From assembly GCF_008365295.1 (NCBI RefSeq), contig NZ_CP043505.1:2480001-2544000 (forward strand): a stretch of 64,000 bases of DNA, written 5' to 3'. This stretch comes from Agromyces intestinalis. GTDB taxonomy: Bacteria > Actinomycetota > Actinomycetes > Actinomycetales > Microbacteriaceae. The position numbers and the translations under genes were made by a program. The notes under the pieces are model-generated. The model worked only from the letters and a program-made list of their open reading frames with translations. It was not told the origin of the DNA and ran no database searches. Of the stretch, positions 39,520 to 48,912 are shown piece after piece; position 1 is the first letter of the stretch; the number at the start of each line of letters is the position of its first letter.

Positions 39520-41036
39520 ATGTCGCTGGTGCTCGTTGACCCGGCTCGTCTCGTCGCCGAGGGTGACGCGTTATGGGCGATCGGGCACCGGATCGAAGCA
39601 TCCGTGCACACCTGCGAAGCAGCCCTCTCCGGTAGCGGCGGTATGGCCGGCGACGAGGACACCGCCCGCGTGTTCGCGTTCGGTGACGGAGGCGACCCCG
39701 GCTACGACGCATATGCCGCGCAGGTCTTGCAGTCGGCACTGGAAAGCGTGAACGCACTGCGGGCGATGGATGCCGCGCTCGCGACACCGCTCGCGCGTAC
39801 GACGGGGCCCAGCTGGTCGGCGCGTACCGCGAAGCATCCACCTCGATCTACCGGGCGGCCGAACCGCAGCTCGTGCCGACGTCAGTGCGGGTGCCGTCCG
39901 CGCTCGGCCCCGGCCCGTCGACCCCGCTGGGTGAGTTCGCCGAATTCGTGCAGGACGCGCTCGCGGCGATCGGCGTCGTGCTGCCCGACGCGGATGCCGG
40001 CAAGATCGACGCCGCGCAGCACGCGTGGACCGACCTCGCCGTTGCGTTGCGCCGCCACCGCGCCGAGGTCGACCAGAGCTTGCACATCGCCGTGTCGGCC
40101 GGGCTGCCCCAGCACGCCCGCATCGCCTCCTGTCGTGACGCGGTCGCCCGCCGCATCGACGACACTGCCGCTGCCGCGGACTCGATCGCCGCCTACGTGC
40201 GCACCCTCGGCGACGCGGTCGGCAAGGCCTGGGAGGAGATCGGCTGGCTCCTTGCGCAGATGGCCGCCGAGATCGTGCTCGAGATCGGCGTCGGGGTACT
40301 GCTGTCGACCGTCACCTTCGGGGCCGGGGCGATCGCGACGGCAGCCAAGATCACGTTCACCGTCGCCCGATGGGTCCTTCGCATCGCCGAGGTCTGCCAC
40401 CGCCTCACCACCCTGATCCGCACGGCGCTGACCGCAGCACGCCTCGCCGGCCGCGGAGCCGCCCACCTCGTCAAGGACTCCATCGCGGCCGGGGTCGCCG
40501 GCGTGGCGTCCCAGATCGGCTTCAACGAACTCCGCGCCGCAACCGACCCGACCTACGAACGCCAAAGCCTCAGCGACGCCCTCGCCGGAGGGCTCATCGC
40601 CGGTGTCGTCGGTGGGGCATCGGGCGCGGCGCTGCCGAACAGCGGCCCGATCAAGTTCAGCGTCGATCGGGTTCACACCATCGACCTCGTGAATCATGAG
40701 GCTGCGGGCGGCCATGTGATCGCCCGCCATGTGGATAAGTCCGTTGACTATCTCAAAGGCCGCAACATCGAGTACGCCTCGACGTTCGTCGACTTGGCGA
40801 CTGCCTCCGCAGCGACAAGGGCGAACCTGTTGACGCACCAAGCGAAGATCACGGAGTGGCTTGCCGGCTCGAAGCCGAAGCTCGTTCTCGATGGGACGAT
40901 GAATCCACAAGGCGGTCGCGTGTGGGTTCGCAGCACTCACGAGTTCGTAAAACCCAGCGGCATTCGAACGGTCCTCCACCGAAGCACGACCTTGGAAATC
41001 GGCTTTCGCATCACGACCTCGTACCCAACCCCATGA
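39520..41036 (+). pseudogene. polymorphic toxin with CdiA-type RNase A-like C-terminal domain, one frameshift
   Basis: Two frames join to a protein of about 505 aa. The N-terminal helical part (MSLVLVDPARLVAEGDAL...) is LXG/WXG-like, as in type VII-exported toxins. The middle has hydrophobic segments (about 240-330). The C-terminal 115 residues match the bacterial CdiA-CT RNase A-like domain: HEAAGGHVIARHV, ASTFVDLATASAATRANL, AWL-like TEWLAGSKPKLVLDG, and a terminal ITTSYP. The frame drops back by one base between about 39783 and 39800; AYDGAQLVGAYREAS continues the sequence in the second frame. The toxin domain is AT-richer than the rest. An immunity gene follows. ATG has GGAGG eight bases upstream. 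Confidence 0.8.
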
Positions 41037-41046
41037 GGAGATCGCA

Positions 41047-41355
41047 ATGGCAAACATCGACAGCGACGGGCAGCTCGTCTACCTGGCGCGGGCGTACTTT
41101 CACCAGGACTATGACCTTGAGGCCCCGACTCCGATCGACGTCGTTCATACCTTTCGAGATGACGAGCCGCCAGCGGACGTCGAGTTGTTGAAAGAGGAAC
41201 TGCGGTCCGTTGTCGCCTCGCACCCGTCTGAGGATGAGTTGGCGTTACTTTGGCTGAAAGAGGCTGACGCCGCTTACGATCCCCGCGACGACGGCCTGAC
41301 GATGACCGAGTGGTTCCGCCAGATGCTCGGTGCTCTCTCGCAGGCGACGGGATAG
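41047..41355 (+). CDS. CdiI-family immunity protein
   Basis: 102 aa, acidic, no signal peptide. YFHQDYDLEAPTPIDVVHTF, then a helix (VELLKEELRSVVASHPSEDEL) and TEWFRQMLGAL match the contact-dependent growth inhibition immunity family that accompanies RNase A-like toxins. Expected to bind and block the toxin domain encoded 10 bases upstream, protecting the producing cell. GAGGAG six bases before ATG. Being intact while the toxin is frameshifted would fit loss of attack with kept protection. Confidence 0.75.
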   Translation: MANIDSDGQLVYLARAYFHQDYDLEAPTPIDVVHTFRDDEPPADVELLKEELRSVVASHPSEDELALLWLKEADAAYDPRDDGLTMTEWFRQMLGALSQATG

Positions 41356-41638
41356 TCGGACCAGACCCGGCCGTGTTGAAGGCGCGTCTATGTGGAGAAG
41401 ATCGTGTCGCCTGGCCTGGGTGCGATGTGGACGTGTCGTCGAGGCATGAGGTCCTCCTGTCGCGCAACACCGGGAAGTACAGCGACGTCAGTTGGATCTT
41501 CATTGCACACGAGTGCCTGTCAACGCGAGGGCGAGGGGGCCGACCGTCCTTCTTGCAGCTCCAGTGCTGACCGTGGACGGGCTGACAGAGGTTCTCGAGG
41601 TGCTTTCGTAGGCCGCCGAGGCGCAAGACGCCTGCGAG
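41356..41638. other. non-coding gap with no recognised element
   Basis: Gap between the immunity gene and the hairpin, with GC lower than average. Short frames exist on both strands but have no ribosome site, codon bias or recognisable domain. It may be a decayed gene; nothing more can be supported. Confidence 0.4.
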
Positions 41639-41696
41639 AACAGGATGGGCCGGGTCATCCACCCCATATGGCGGGGATGACCCGGCTCATCCTGTT
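41639..41696. terminator. bidirectional 22-bp hairpin terminator
   Basis: AACAGGATGGGCCGGGTCAT plus CC (41639-41660) pairs with GGATGACCCGGCTCATCCTG plus TT (41675-41696), one mismatch, around a CATATG-containing loop. TTTT follows on the plus strand at 41695-41698. It lies between the convergent immunity and epoxide hydrolase genes. Confidence 0.85.
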
Positions 41697-41716
41697 TTCG
41701 CACGACGCCGGCGGGA

Positions 41717-42853
41717 TCAGGCGCCCACAAGCAACCCCAGCTCCCGTGCAAACCCCCGCAACCGATCGGCGAGCACCTCGGGCACCTCGGCGGCCGTGAA
41801 GTGCCCGCCCTCGTCCAGCCGTTCGAAGGTCCGCAGGTCGCGGTAGTGGCGGCGTGAGATCGACTCGGGGTTCGACGCCTCGTGGCGCTGGATGTGCACC
41901 GATGCCGGCACCGAGGTCGGCGGGATCGGGGCGGGCTTGTCGGCGCCTTCGAAGTACGGGCGGAACGACGTGCCGATCGACTGGGTGGTCCAGTAGATCA
42001 TCGCCTCGGTGAGGATGCGGTCGCGTGAGATGCGGCGCTCGACGGCAGACGGGTCGCCGGGCGGCGTGTCGCTCCACTCGACGAGCTTCTCGGCGAGCCA
42101 GGCGATGAGGCCCGCGGGCGAGTCGTTCAGCGCCGCGGCGAGGGTGTCGGGGCGGGTCGCCTGCACGTGCCCGTACGCGCCATCGGTGCCATGCTTGGCG
42201 GCCAGTTCGTCGAAGAACGCGCGCTCGGCCGGCTCGGTGAGCGCGGCACGTTCGTCGTCGGTCGGGAAGTGCGCGTGGGTCACGAGGATGCCGGCGACGT
42301 GCCCGGGGTAGGTCGCCGCGATGAGGTCGCTGACGTTCGCCGTGACATCCTCGCCGTAGGTCAGGTACCGCTCGTAGCCCAGCACCTCGGTCATGAGGCG
42401 GTGCATCGTCGCGGCGATGCGGGTCTCGCTCATGGGCCCGGCGGCGTACGGCGTCGAGAACGCGAACCCCGGCAGGCTCGCGACCACGACGTCGAACTCG
42501 GGCAGCGCGTCGGCGAAGTCGAGCTGCAGCGCGAACGTGTGCGGCCAGCCGTGCATCACGAGCAGCGCGGGCGCATCGGCCGCGGCGGAGCGCAGATGCG
42601 CGAAATGCACCACCGTGTCGTCGATCTCGGCGAGGAACTGCGGGTGCGCGTTCAGCCACGCTTCGCGCCCGCGCCAGTCCCACTCGCGCCAGCTGTCGAC
42701 GAGCTCGCGCAGGTACGCCGCGGTCATGCCCGACGGCGGCCGGCGCGGCGAATCGTCGAGGAACCGGGTGCGCCTGAGCCGCTCGCGCAGGTCGTCGAGC
42801 ACGGCGTCGTCGACGTGGAGTTCGAAGGGCCGGATGCCACGGAGCGCGCTCAT
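41717..42853 (-). CDS. epoxide-hydrolase-family alpha/beta hydrolase
   Basis: 378 aa. N-terminal epoxide-hydrolase domain (EHN, about 5-115) with RLRRTRFLDD and YLRELVDSWREWDWR. The alpha/beta core has the oxyanion motif HGWPHTF, the nucleophile region YGEDVTANVSDL (Asp in the usual position although the common GGDWG is replaced), and the catalytic-His block DEGGHFTAAE near the end. Hydrolyses epoxides or, in this variant, possibly other substrates. Start ATG is followed closely upstream by twelve copies of a hexamer instead of a clear ribosome site. Confidence 0.82.
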   Translation of the reverse strand: MSALRGIRPFELHVDDAVLDDLRERLRRTRFLDDSPRRPPSGMTAAYLRELVDSWREWDWRGREAWLNAHPQFLAEIDDTVVHFAHLRSAAADAPALLVMHGWPHTFALQLDFADALPEFDVVVASLPGFAFSTPYAAGPMSETRIAATMHRLMTEVLGYERYLTYGEDVTANVSDLIAATYPGHVAGILVTHAHFPTDDERAALTEPAERAFFDELAAKHGTDGAYGHVQATRPDTLAAALNDSPAGLIAWLAEKLVEWSDTPPGDPSAVERRISRDRILTEAMIYWTTQSIGTSFRPYFEGADKPAPIPPTSVPASVHIQRHEASNPESISRRHYRDLRTFERLDEGGHFTAAEVPEVLADRLRGFARELGLLVGA

Positions 42854-42873
42854 ATCGTGACGCTACGCCGCCC

Positions 42874-42947
<74 letters not shown>

Positions 42948-42973
42948 TGAGCGCCGCCCCACCGACACGAACC

Positions 42974-44305
42974 TCAGCGCCCGCGCCGCCGCGCCCGCGG
43001 CTCGTCCAGCCCGATGTGCACCCGCGTACGCGCCCGCTCGATCACGATGAACAGCGTGCCGATCGCCCAGATCGGCAGTTGGGTGAGGAACGCGAGCCGG
43101 AACGCGTCGAGCGAGTACGTCTCGGGCGACCCGGCGCCCTGCAGGTCCATCGCGAGTCCGATCAGGAAGATCGCGATGAGCCCGGCGATGAATCCGCCGC
43201 CGTTCACGATGCCGGTCGCCGTGCTGAGCCGGTGACTCGGGTTGTGGGTGCGGGCGTGGTCGAACGCGATCATCGACGCCGGGCCTCCGGTCGCGAGCGC
43301 GAGCGCGAGGGCGAACAGCAGCCAGAGCGGCGCGGGCCCGGGCCACGCGGCCACCGCGATCCACACCACCGCCTGCACGGCCACGACGGGCAGGACGAGC
43401 ATCCGCGACCGACGAAGCGGATGCCTCGCCGAGAGCGCCCCGAGCACCGGGCCGACCGCCATGCCGAAGATCACGAACGTGCTGATCACCGTCGAGGCCA
43501 TCGCGGGCGACAGCCCCTCACCGGCGGTGAGGAAGGGGAACCCCCACAGCAGCGCGAACGCGGTGCCCGCGAACGGCGTCGTGAAGTGCGACCAGAACGC
43601 GAGCCGCGTGCCGGGGTGCGACCATGACTCGCGGAAGCCCTGTCGCAGGTCGGCCGAGGAGCGCACGACCTGGATGGCGCCGGTGTCGGTGTTCACCGAG
43701 ACATCCGCGTCGACGGTGGGCGGGTGGTTGCGGATGATCGCGACGGTCAGGATCGTGAACAGCACGCCGAGCCCGGCGAGGCTGCCGAACGCGATCGTCC
43801 AGTTCGTGGCGTGCAGCAGTGCCGCCATCGGCAGCAGCGCGAGCAGCTGGCCGCCCTGCCCGATGATGCCGGTGAGCTGCACCATGAGCGGCGCCCGCTG
43901 CTGAGGGAACCAGGTCGCGATGACGCGCAGCGCGCTCGGGAAGATCGCGGCGTCGCCCGCGCCGAGCAGCACGCGTGCGATGAGCGCGGTCGCCGTGTCG
44001 GGCGCGAACGCCATCACCCCCTGCCCGACGGCCAGCAGCGCCATGCCGATCGTGATGATCGGCCGCGCGCCGAACTTGTCGAGCAGCAGCCCCACCGGGA
44101 TCTGCATGCCGCCGTACACGGCCAGCTGGATGACCGCGAACATCGACAGCACCGAGGCATCCGCGTCGAATCGCACCGCAGCATCGACGCCGACGGCGGA
44201 CAGCGACGACCGGTTGGTGACCGAGACGACGTACGCGGCGACCGCGACCGACCACACCAGCCACATGCGCCAGGGGCGCGCGAGGGGCGGGGGAGTTGCG
44301 GTCAC
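42974..44305 (-). CDS. MFS transporter
   Basis: 443 aa with about twelve membrane segments. DKFGARPIITIGM matches the MFS loop 2-3 motif, and the fold has a long middle loop (about 200-235). GTG start has GGAGGG two bases upstream and overlaps the stop of the upstream gene as GTGA. Resembles the anion/sugar-acid:proton or nitrate/nitrite-type MFS proteins (ACS family pattern), substrate unknown. Likely co-transcribed with the Ddn-like gene. Confidence 0.85.
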   Translation of the reverse strand: MTATPPPLARPWRMWLVWSVAVAAYVVSVTNRSSLSAVGVDAAVRFDADASVLSMFAVIQLAVYGGMQIPVGLLLDKFGARPIITIGMALLAVGQGVMAFAPDTATALIARVLLGAGDAAIFPSALRVIATWFPQQRAPLMVQLTGIIGQGGQLLALLPMAALLHATNWTIAFGSLAGLGVLFTILTVAIIRNHPPTVDADVSVNTDTGAIQVVRSSADLRQGFRESWSHPGTRLAFWSHFTTPFAGTAFALLWGFPFLTAGEGLSPAMASTVISTFVIFGMAVGPVLGALSARHPLRRSRMLVLPVVAVQAVVWIAVAAWPGPAPLWLLFALALALATGGPASMIAFDHARTHNPSHRLSTATGIVNGGGFIAGLIAIFLIGLAMDLQGAGSPETYSLDAFRLAFLTQLPIWAIGTLFIVIERARTRVHIGLDEPRARRRGR

Positions 44306-44742
44306 TGCCCTCCATGGTACGTCGCGTGCAGGTGGCGGAACTCCGACCGATGCAGCAACCGCAGCACCCAGGACGCCGGTGGCCCGAACGCGCGCAGGCC
44401 CTCCTCGGTCGAGATCGGCTCGATCGCGTCGATCGGCACCTCGCGCCGGCCGCGCACCACGACGCCGCCGCCCGCGGCGACGAGGTTGCGGTACCAGTTC
44501 ACGTTCTCGCCGTAGGTGAGCTCGGCGACGAACCCGTCGGGTACCTCGGCGAGGATGAGCGGCGTCTCGTACGTGCGGCCGGTCTTGCGCCCGGTGGTGC
44601 GGATCAGCGAGAACGGCCCGTGGCCCCATCGCGCGAGCGCGCCGGTCAGGCGGTTGAGGGTGTGCTTCAGCGTGGTCAGCCACGCGCGGCGCACGCGGGC
44701 GGGCCACTCGCGGCGGCGAGGCATCCGCTCGTGCTCGGCCAT
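44302..44742 (-). CDS. deazaflavin (F420)-dependent nitroreductase-family protein
   Basis: 146 aa. Ddn/split-barrel family, with SLIRTTGRKTGRTYETPLI at about 44-62 and a YGENVNWYRNLVAAGGGVVV motif that contacts F420 in related proteins. These enzymes reduce quinones or nitro compounds with F420H2. Start ATG 44742 follows GGAG at about eight bases. Coupled to the MFS gene by a 4-base overlap; a transport-detoxification pair is possible but unproven. Confidence 0.85.
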   Translation of the reverse strand: MAEHERMPRRREWPARVRRAWLTTLKHTLNRLTGALARWGHGPFSLIRTTGRKTGRTYETPLILAEVPDGFVAELTYGENVNWYRNLVAAGGGVVVRGRREVPIDAIEPISTEEGLRAFGPPASWVLRLLHRSEFRHLHATYHGGQ

Positions 44743-44788
44743 CCGGATGCTCCGCCCTGCCGCGACCGTTTCGCCCGAGCCCTCGCCG

Positions 44789-46243
44789 TCAGGCCGACGT
44801 GCCCGTCTTCGCGCTGCCCTTGCGCGCGAAGGTGACCTCGGCCTCCTCGAGCGCCATGCCGCGCGTCTCGGGGATCTTCGCGATGACGAAGATGCCCGAC
44901 AGCAGCGCGAACACCGTGTACATGCCGTACGTGAGCGGCAGCGACCAGCCCGACAGGGCCGGGAAGCTGACCGTGATGAGGAAGTTCGCGATCCACTGGG
45001 CGGAGGCCGCGACGCCGAGCGCCTTGCCGCGGATGCGCGACGGGAAGATCTCGCCGAGCAGCACCCACACGATCGGGCCCCACGACGCGCCGAACGCGAC
45101 GACGAACAGGTTCGCCGCGATGAGCGCGATCGGCCCCCACGCGCCGGGCAGGGTCACGTTGCCGTCGGCGTCGGTGCTCGCGAACGCGAACGCGATCGCC
45201 ATCACTCCCAGCGACACGAACATGCCCGCCGAACCCGCGATCAGGATCGGGCGCCGGCCGACGCGGTCGACGAGCAGGATCGCGACCACCGTGACGACGA
45301 CGTTCGTCACCGAGGTGAACACGCTGATGCCGAACGAGTCGCTCTCGTCGAACCCGACCGCGCTCCACAGCGTCGTCGAGTAGTAGAAGATCACGTTGAT
45401 GCCGACGAACTGCTGGAACACCGACAGGATGATGCCGATCCAGACGATGCCCTTCAGGCCGAGCTTCGGGCCGCGCAGGCTGGCCTGCTTGCCGGCCTGA
45501 TCCTCGGCGATCTGCTTCTCGATGTCGGCGATCGACCGGTCGAGCTCGCTCGACGGCACCAACTGGGCGAAGATCTCGCGCGCCTCCTCCTCGCGGTCCT
45601 TGGTGAGCAGGTAGCGGGGCGACTCGGGCAGGGTGAACGCGAGCAACGTGTAGACCGCGGCGGGCACCACGCAGGCGAGGAACATCCACCGCCACGCGTC
45701 GAGCCCGAACCAGAACGGCTGGTTCGCACCGCCCGCGCCCCAGGCGAACAGAGCGTCGCTGAGCAGGGCGGCGAAGATGCCGAGGGTGATCGCGAGCTGC
45801 TGCAGGGATGCCAGGCTGCCGCGAATGCGCTTCGGCGCGATCTCGGCGATGTACGCCGGCGCCACGACCGAGGCGATGCCGATGCCGATGCCGCCGATGA
45901 CGCGCCAGAGCGCGAGATCCCACGCGGCGAACGCGAAGCCCGAGCCGATCGAGCTCACCAGGAACATGATGCCGCCGAGGAACATCACCCGCAGACGCCC
46001 CCACCGGTCGGCGATGCCGCCGGCGAGCCACGCGCCGAGTGCGCAGCCGAGCAGTGCGATCGCGACGACGAAGCCCGTGATCACGTCGTTGAGCTCGAAG
46101 TCGTGCGAGATCGCGTCGACCGCGCCGTTGATGACCGACGAGTCGAACCCGAACAGGAATCCGCCGACGGCGGCGGCGATCGCCAGGCCGATGGCCTTGG
46201 CCTGCATGGCTTTCGTGGGCCCCTCGGTCGTCGATCCGCTCAT
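44789..46243 (-). CDS. sugar porter-family MFS transporter
   Basis: 484 aa, twelve membrane segments. Sugar porter signatures: FGFDSSVINGAV in segment 1, RWGRLRVM loop motif, PESPRYLL after segment 6, QQFVGINVIFYYS in segment 7 and PETRGM at the end. A proton-coupled hexose or pentose importer is expected. ATG has GGAGGA seven bases upstream. Divergent from the SDR-TetR operon over 194 bases that contain the ATACCG operator; no sugar catabolic genes adjoin. Confidence 0.93.
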   Translation of the reverse strand: MSGSTTEGPTKAMQAKAIGLAIAAAVGGFLFGFDSSVINGAVDAISHDFELNDVITGFVVAIALLGCALGAWLAGGIADRWGRLRVMFLGGIMFLVSSIGSGFAFAAWDLALWRVIGGIGIGIASVVAPAYIAEIAPKRIRGSLASLQQLAITLGIFAALLSDALFAWGAGGANQPFWFGLDAWRWMFLACVVPAAVYTLLAFTLPESPRYLLTKDREEEAREIFAQLVPSSELDRSIADIEKQIAEDQAGKQASLRGPKLGLKGIVWIGIILSVFQQFVGINVIFYYSTTLWSAVGFDESDSFGISVFTSVTNVVVTVVAILLVDRVGRRPILIAGSAGMFVSLGVMAIAFAFASTDADGNVTLPGAWGPIALIAANLFVVAFGASWGPIVWVLLGEIFPSRIRGKALGVAASAQWIANFLITVSFPALSGWSLPLTYGMYTVFALLSGIFVIAKIPETRGMALEEAEVTFARKGSAKTGTSA

Positions 46244-46386
46244 CGCGTGCTCCTCCCCGGGCGGGCGCTCGGCCTGCCGTCCGCGGGCGGCGGCGCTGCC
46301 ATCCACCCGGTTTCCCCCTGGGGCGAGTCTGTACCTTCCGGCGCAATCGGGGCAAGGCGGCTGGTCGGGGCTGTGATAGGTTGGCC

Positions 46387-46404
46387 AAACCGACCAGACG
46401 GTAT
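46387..46404. promoter_or_regulatory. TetR-type operator, site 1
   Basis: AAACCGACCAGACGGTAT; its complement ATACCGTCTGGTCGGTTT differs by one base from the site at 50192-50209 and matches the site at 61114 at the two half-sites. It lies just downstream of a possible -10 element TAGGTT (46377-46382), 33 bases before the SDR start codon, in the operon that contains the tetR gene itself. Confidence 0.7.
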
Positions 46405-46437
46405 GTGGCTGGCGGGCCGGAACGCAAAGGAGCAGCA

Positions 46438-47235
46438 GTGCAGCGATTCGAGGGCAGGGTGGCCCTGGTCACCGGCGGCAGCCGCGGCATCGGGTTCGCC
46501 ATCGCCCGTCGACTCGTCGCCGAAGGGGCATCCGTCGTCATCACCGGGCGCAAGCAGGACTCGCTCGACGCCGCCGTCGCCGAGCTCGAGGCGGTGCTCG
46601 AGGCCGAGCAGGTCGCGGCCGGGAGCGGCGCCGGGCCGCGCGTCAGCGCGATCGCCGGTCGGGCGGATGACCCCGAGCACCGCGCAGCCGCCATCGCCCA
46701 CGCCGTCGCGACGCACGGCCGGCTCGACCACCTGGTGAACAATGCCGGCATCAACCCGATCTGGGGTCCGGCGCTCGACGCCGACCCCGTCGTCATCCGC
46801 AAGATCCTCGAGGTGAACGTCATCGCCGCCTTCGAGTGGACCCGCGACGCGGTGCGCGCCCGCGCCGAGTCGTCGCCCGGGCTGCGCTCGATCGTGAACC
46901 TCTCCTCGATCTCGGGCGTCGCGGCCGCGCCGAACATCCCCTTCTACGGCGTCTCGAAGGCCGCGCTCATCAACCTGACGCAGCAGCTCGCGGCCGAGCT
47001 CGCGCCCGGCGTGCGCGTGAACGCGGTGGCCCCCGCAGTCGTGAAGACCGACTTCGCCCGTGCGCTCTACGAGGGGCGCGAAGCATCCGTGGCATCCGAA
47101 TACCCCCTCGCCCGGCTGGGCGAACCCGACGACGTGGCCGGGCCCGTCGCATTCCTCCTCTCCGACGATGCCGCCTGGATCACCGGGCAGACCCTGCTCA
47201 TCGACGGCGGCGCGAGCATCCGGCCGATCGGATGA
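46438..47235 (+). CDS. SDR oxidoreductase (FabG-like)
   Basis: 265 aa classical SDR: TGGSRGIG at 12-19, NNAGIN, catalytic Ser in NLSSISG and YGVSKAAL. Probably a 3-hydroxyacyl-CoA or similar dehydrogenase in the acyl-CoA pathway of this region (inference from neighbours). GTG start with AAAGGAG six bases upstream. First gene after the operator, 52 bases before the tetR gene on the same strand. Confidence 0.85.
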   Translation: MQRFEGRVALVTGGSRGIGFAIARRLVAEGASVVITGRKQDSLDAAVAELEAVLEAEQVAAGSGAGPRVSAIAGRADDPEHRAAAIAHAVATHGRLDHLVNNAGINPIWGPALDADPVVIRKILEVNVIAAFEWTRDAVRARAESSPGLRSIVNLSSISGVAAAPNIPFYGVSKAALINLTQQLAAELAPGVRVNAVAPAVVKTDFARALYEGREASVASEYPLARLGEPDDVAGPVAFLLSDDAAWITGQTLLIDGGASIRPIG

Positions 47236-47287
47236 CCGCGGATGCACCGCCCGCACGGGCGAGGATGGACGCAGGAGGAAGCCGCAT

Positions 47288-47881
47288 ATGAAGGACGTCA
47301 GCGTCGCCGACGAGGTCACCAGGGCCGCCGTCGAGCTCTTCGCAGCACAGGGGTACGCCAACACGAGCGTGCAGCAGATCGTCGAGGCCGCAGGCGTCAC
47401 CAAGGGCGCCATGTACCACTACTTCGAATCGAAGGACGACCTGCTGTTCGCGATCTACGACCGCATGCTGACCCTGCAGCAATCGCGGCTCGACGAGATC
47501 ATCGCGCGCGGCGGCGAGGTCGACGACGTGCTGCGCGCCGTCTGCGTCGACGTCATCGAGACGTCGATCGACTTCCTGCCCGAGGGCACCGTGTTCTTCC
47601 GCAGCCTGCACATGCTGAGCGCCCCGCGCCAGCAGGAGGTCACCCGACGCCGCCGCGTCTACCACGACCGGTTCGCTGCGCTGCTGCAGCAGGGGCAGGA
47701 CGCCGGGCTGTACCGCACCGACATCCCGCAGCCCGTGCTCATCGCGCACTTCTTCAGCGACGTGCACTACCTGTCGCACTGGTACTCGCCCGAAGGCCCC
47801 GAGACGAAGTCCGAGGTCGCCGAGCAGCTCACCGACCTGTTCCTCACCGGGATCAGGCTCACGAACGGATCCGCAACCTAG
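47288..47881 (+). CDS. TetR-family regulator of the acyl-CoA region
   Basis: 197 aa. N-terminal TetR helix-turn-helix TSVQQIVEAAGVTKGAMYHYFESKDDL at about 27-53, then a helical ligand-binding domain. Resembles FadR/PaaR-like TetR proteins that sense acyl-CoA. GGAGGA precedes ATG. Because an identical operator motif is upstream of its own operon, the Liv-type transporter and the kinase/dehydrogenase/ligase operon, it is the best candidate to control all three. The stop codon overlaps the next ribosome site. Confidence 0.88.
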   Translation: MKDVSVADEVTRAAVELFAAQGYANTSVQQIVEAAGVTKGAMYHYFESKDDLLFAIYDRMLTLQQSRLDEIIARGGEVDDVLRAVCVDVIETSIDFLPEGTVFFRSLHMLSAPRQQEVTRRRRVYHDRFAALLQQGQDAGLYRTDIPQPVLIAHFFSDVHYLSHWYSPEGPETKSEVAEQLTDLFLTGIRLTNGSAT

Positions 47882-47889
47882 GAGGACGG

Positions 47890-48912
47890 ATGGCCCCCAC
47901 CGACGACCTGCCCGCGACGATGCGCGCCTGGCGTGTGACCAGGCTCGGCGAGCCCGAGGACGTGCTCGAACTGCACGACGTCCCCGTGCCGTCGCCCGGC
48001 CCCGGCGAAGTGCTCGTGCGCACGCGCGCGGTCGCGCTGAACTTCCCCGACGTGCTGCTCGCGCGCGGCCAGTACCAGGTGCGGCCCGAACTGCCCTTCG
48101 TGCCCGGCATCGAGCTGAGCGGCGACGTCGTCGCGGTCGGCGGAACTCCGGATGCCTCGGGCCCCGACGTGTTCGCGATCGGCGACCGGGTCGTCGGATC
48201 CGAGATCGGCGTGCTCTCGGAGTACGCCGTGCTGCCCGCCGCCGCCGTGCGGCTCGCGCCCGACGCGCTCGACGACGAGGCATCCGCCGCGCTGACGATC
48301 GCGTACCAGACCGCGTGGTTCGGCCTGCGCCGGCGGGCCGAGCTGCGCGCCGGCGACTGGCTGCTCGTGCACGCCGCCGCAGGCGGGGTCGGCGTGGCCG
48401 CGGTGCAGCTCGGCGTCGCGGCCGGCGCGCGGGTGATCGGCGTCGTCGGCAGCGACGCGAAGGCCGAGGTCGCGCGCGCGGCCGGCGCCGAGGCGGTGCT
48501 CGTGCGCGGACGCGACGACCTGGTCGCCGCGGTGAAGGAGGCGACGGGCGGCCACGGCGCCGATGTCGTGTTCGACCCGGTCGGCGGCGACGCCTACGAC
48601 GCGTCCACCAAGTGCATCGCGTTCGAGGGCCGCATCGTCGTGGTCGGATTCGCCGGCGGGCGCATCCAGCAGGTCGCCGCGAACCATCCGCTCGTGAAGA
48701 ACTACTCGGTGCTCGGACTGCACTGGGCGCTCTACCAGCAGCGCCGGCCCGACCTCGTCGCCGAAGCGCACGACGAACTCGCCAAGCTCGCCGCCTCGGG
48801 TGCGATCGCCCCCGTCATCGATGTGGTGCCGTTCGCCGACGCACCGGCCGCCGTGCAGCGCCTCGCCGGCGGAGCGACCACGGGCCGCATCGTCGTGCGG
48901 GTCGGCTCGTGA
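47890..48912 (+). CDS. quinone-oxidoreductase-type zinc-free alcohol dehydrogenase homologue
   Basis: 340 aa MDR family. GroES-like N-domain (FVPGIELSGDVVAVG) and Rossmann motif AAAGGVGVAAVQLG (about 159-172). No zinc-ligand cysteine cluster is visible, so it belongs to the NADPH:quinone reductase/enoyl reductase branch, also called NADPH:acyl-CoA reductases. AGGAGGA immediately upstream overlaps the tetR stop. Its stop overlaps the next SDR GTG start by four bases, so the genes are one operon. Confidence 0.87.
   Translation: MAPTDDLPATMRAWRVTRLGEPEDVLELHDVPVPSPGPGEVLVRTRAVALNFPDVLLARGQYQVRPELPFVPGIELSGDVVAVGGTPDASGPDVFAIGDRVVGSEIGVLSEYAVLPAAAVRLAPDALDDEASAALTIAYQTAWFGLRRRAELRAGDWLLVHAAAGGVGVAAVQLGVAAGARVIGVVGSDAKAEVARAAGAEAVLVRGRDDLVAAVKEATGGHGADVVFDPVGGDAYDASTKCIAFEGRIVVVGFAGGRIQQVAANHPLVKNYSVLGLHWALYQQRRPDLVAEAHDELAKLAASGAIAPVIDVVPFADAPAAVQRLAGGATTGRIVVRVGS

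Noticed and set aside
39783-39800. Programmed frameshift in the toxin gene
   Set aside because: No slippery sequence in the short region where the frame must change.
41356-41570. Short frame after the immunity gene, possible second immunity or orphan toxin tail
   Set aside because: No ribosome site, no domain, mixed codon use; left as non-coding.
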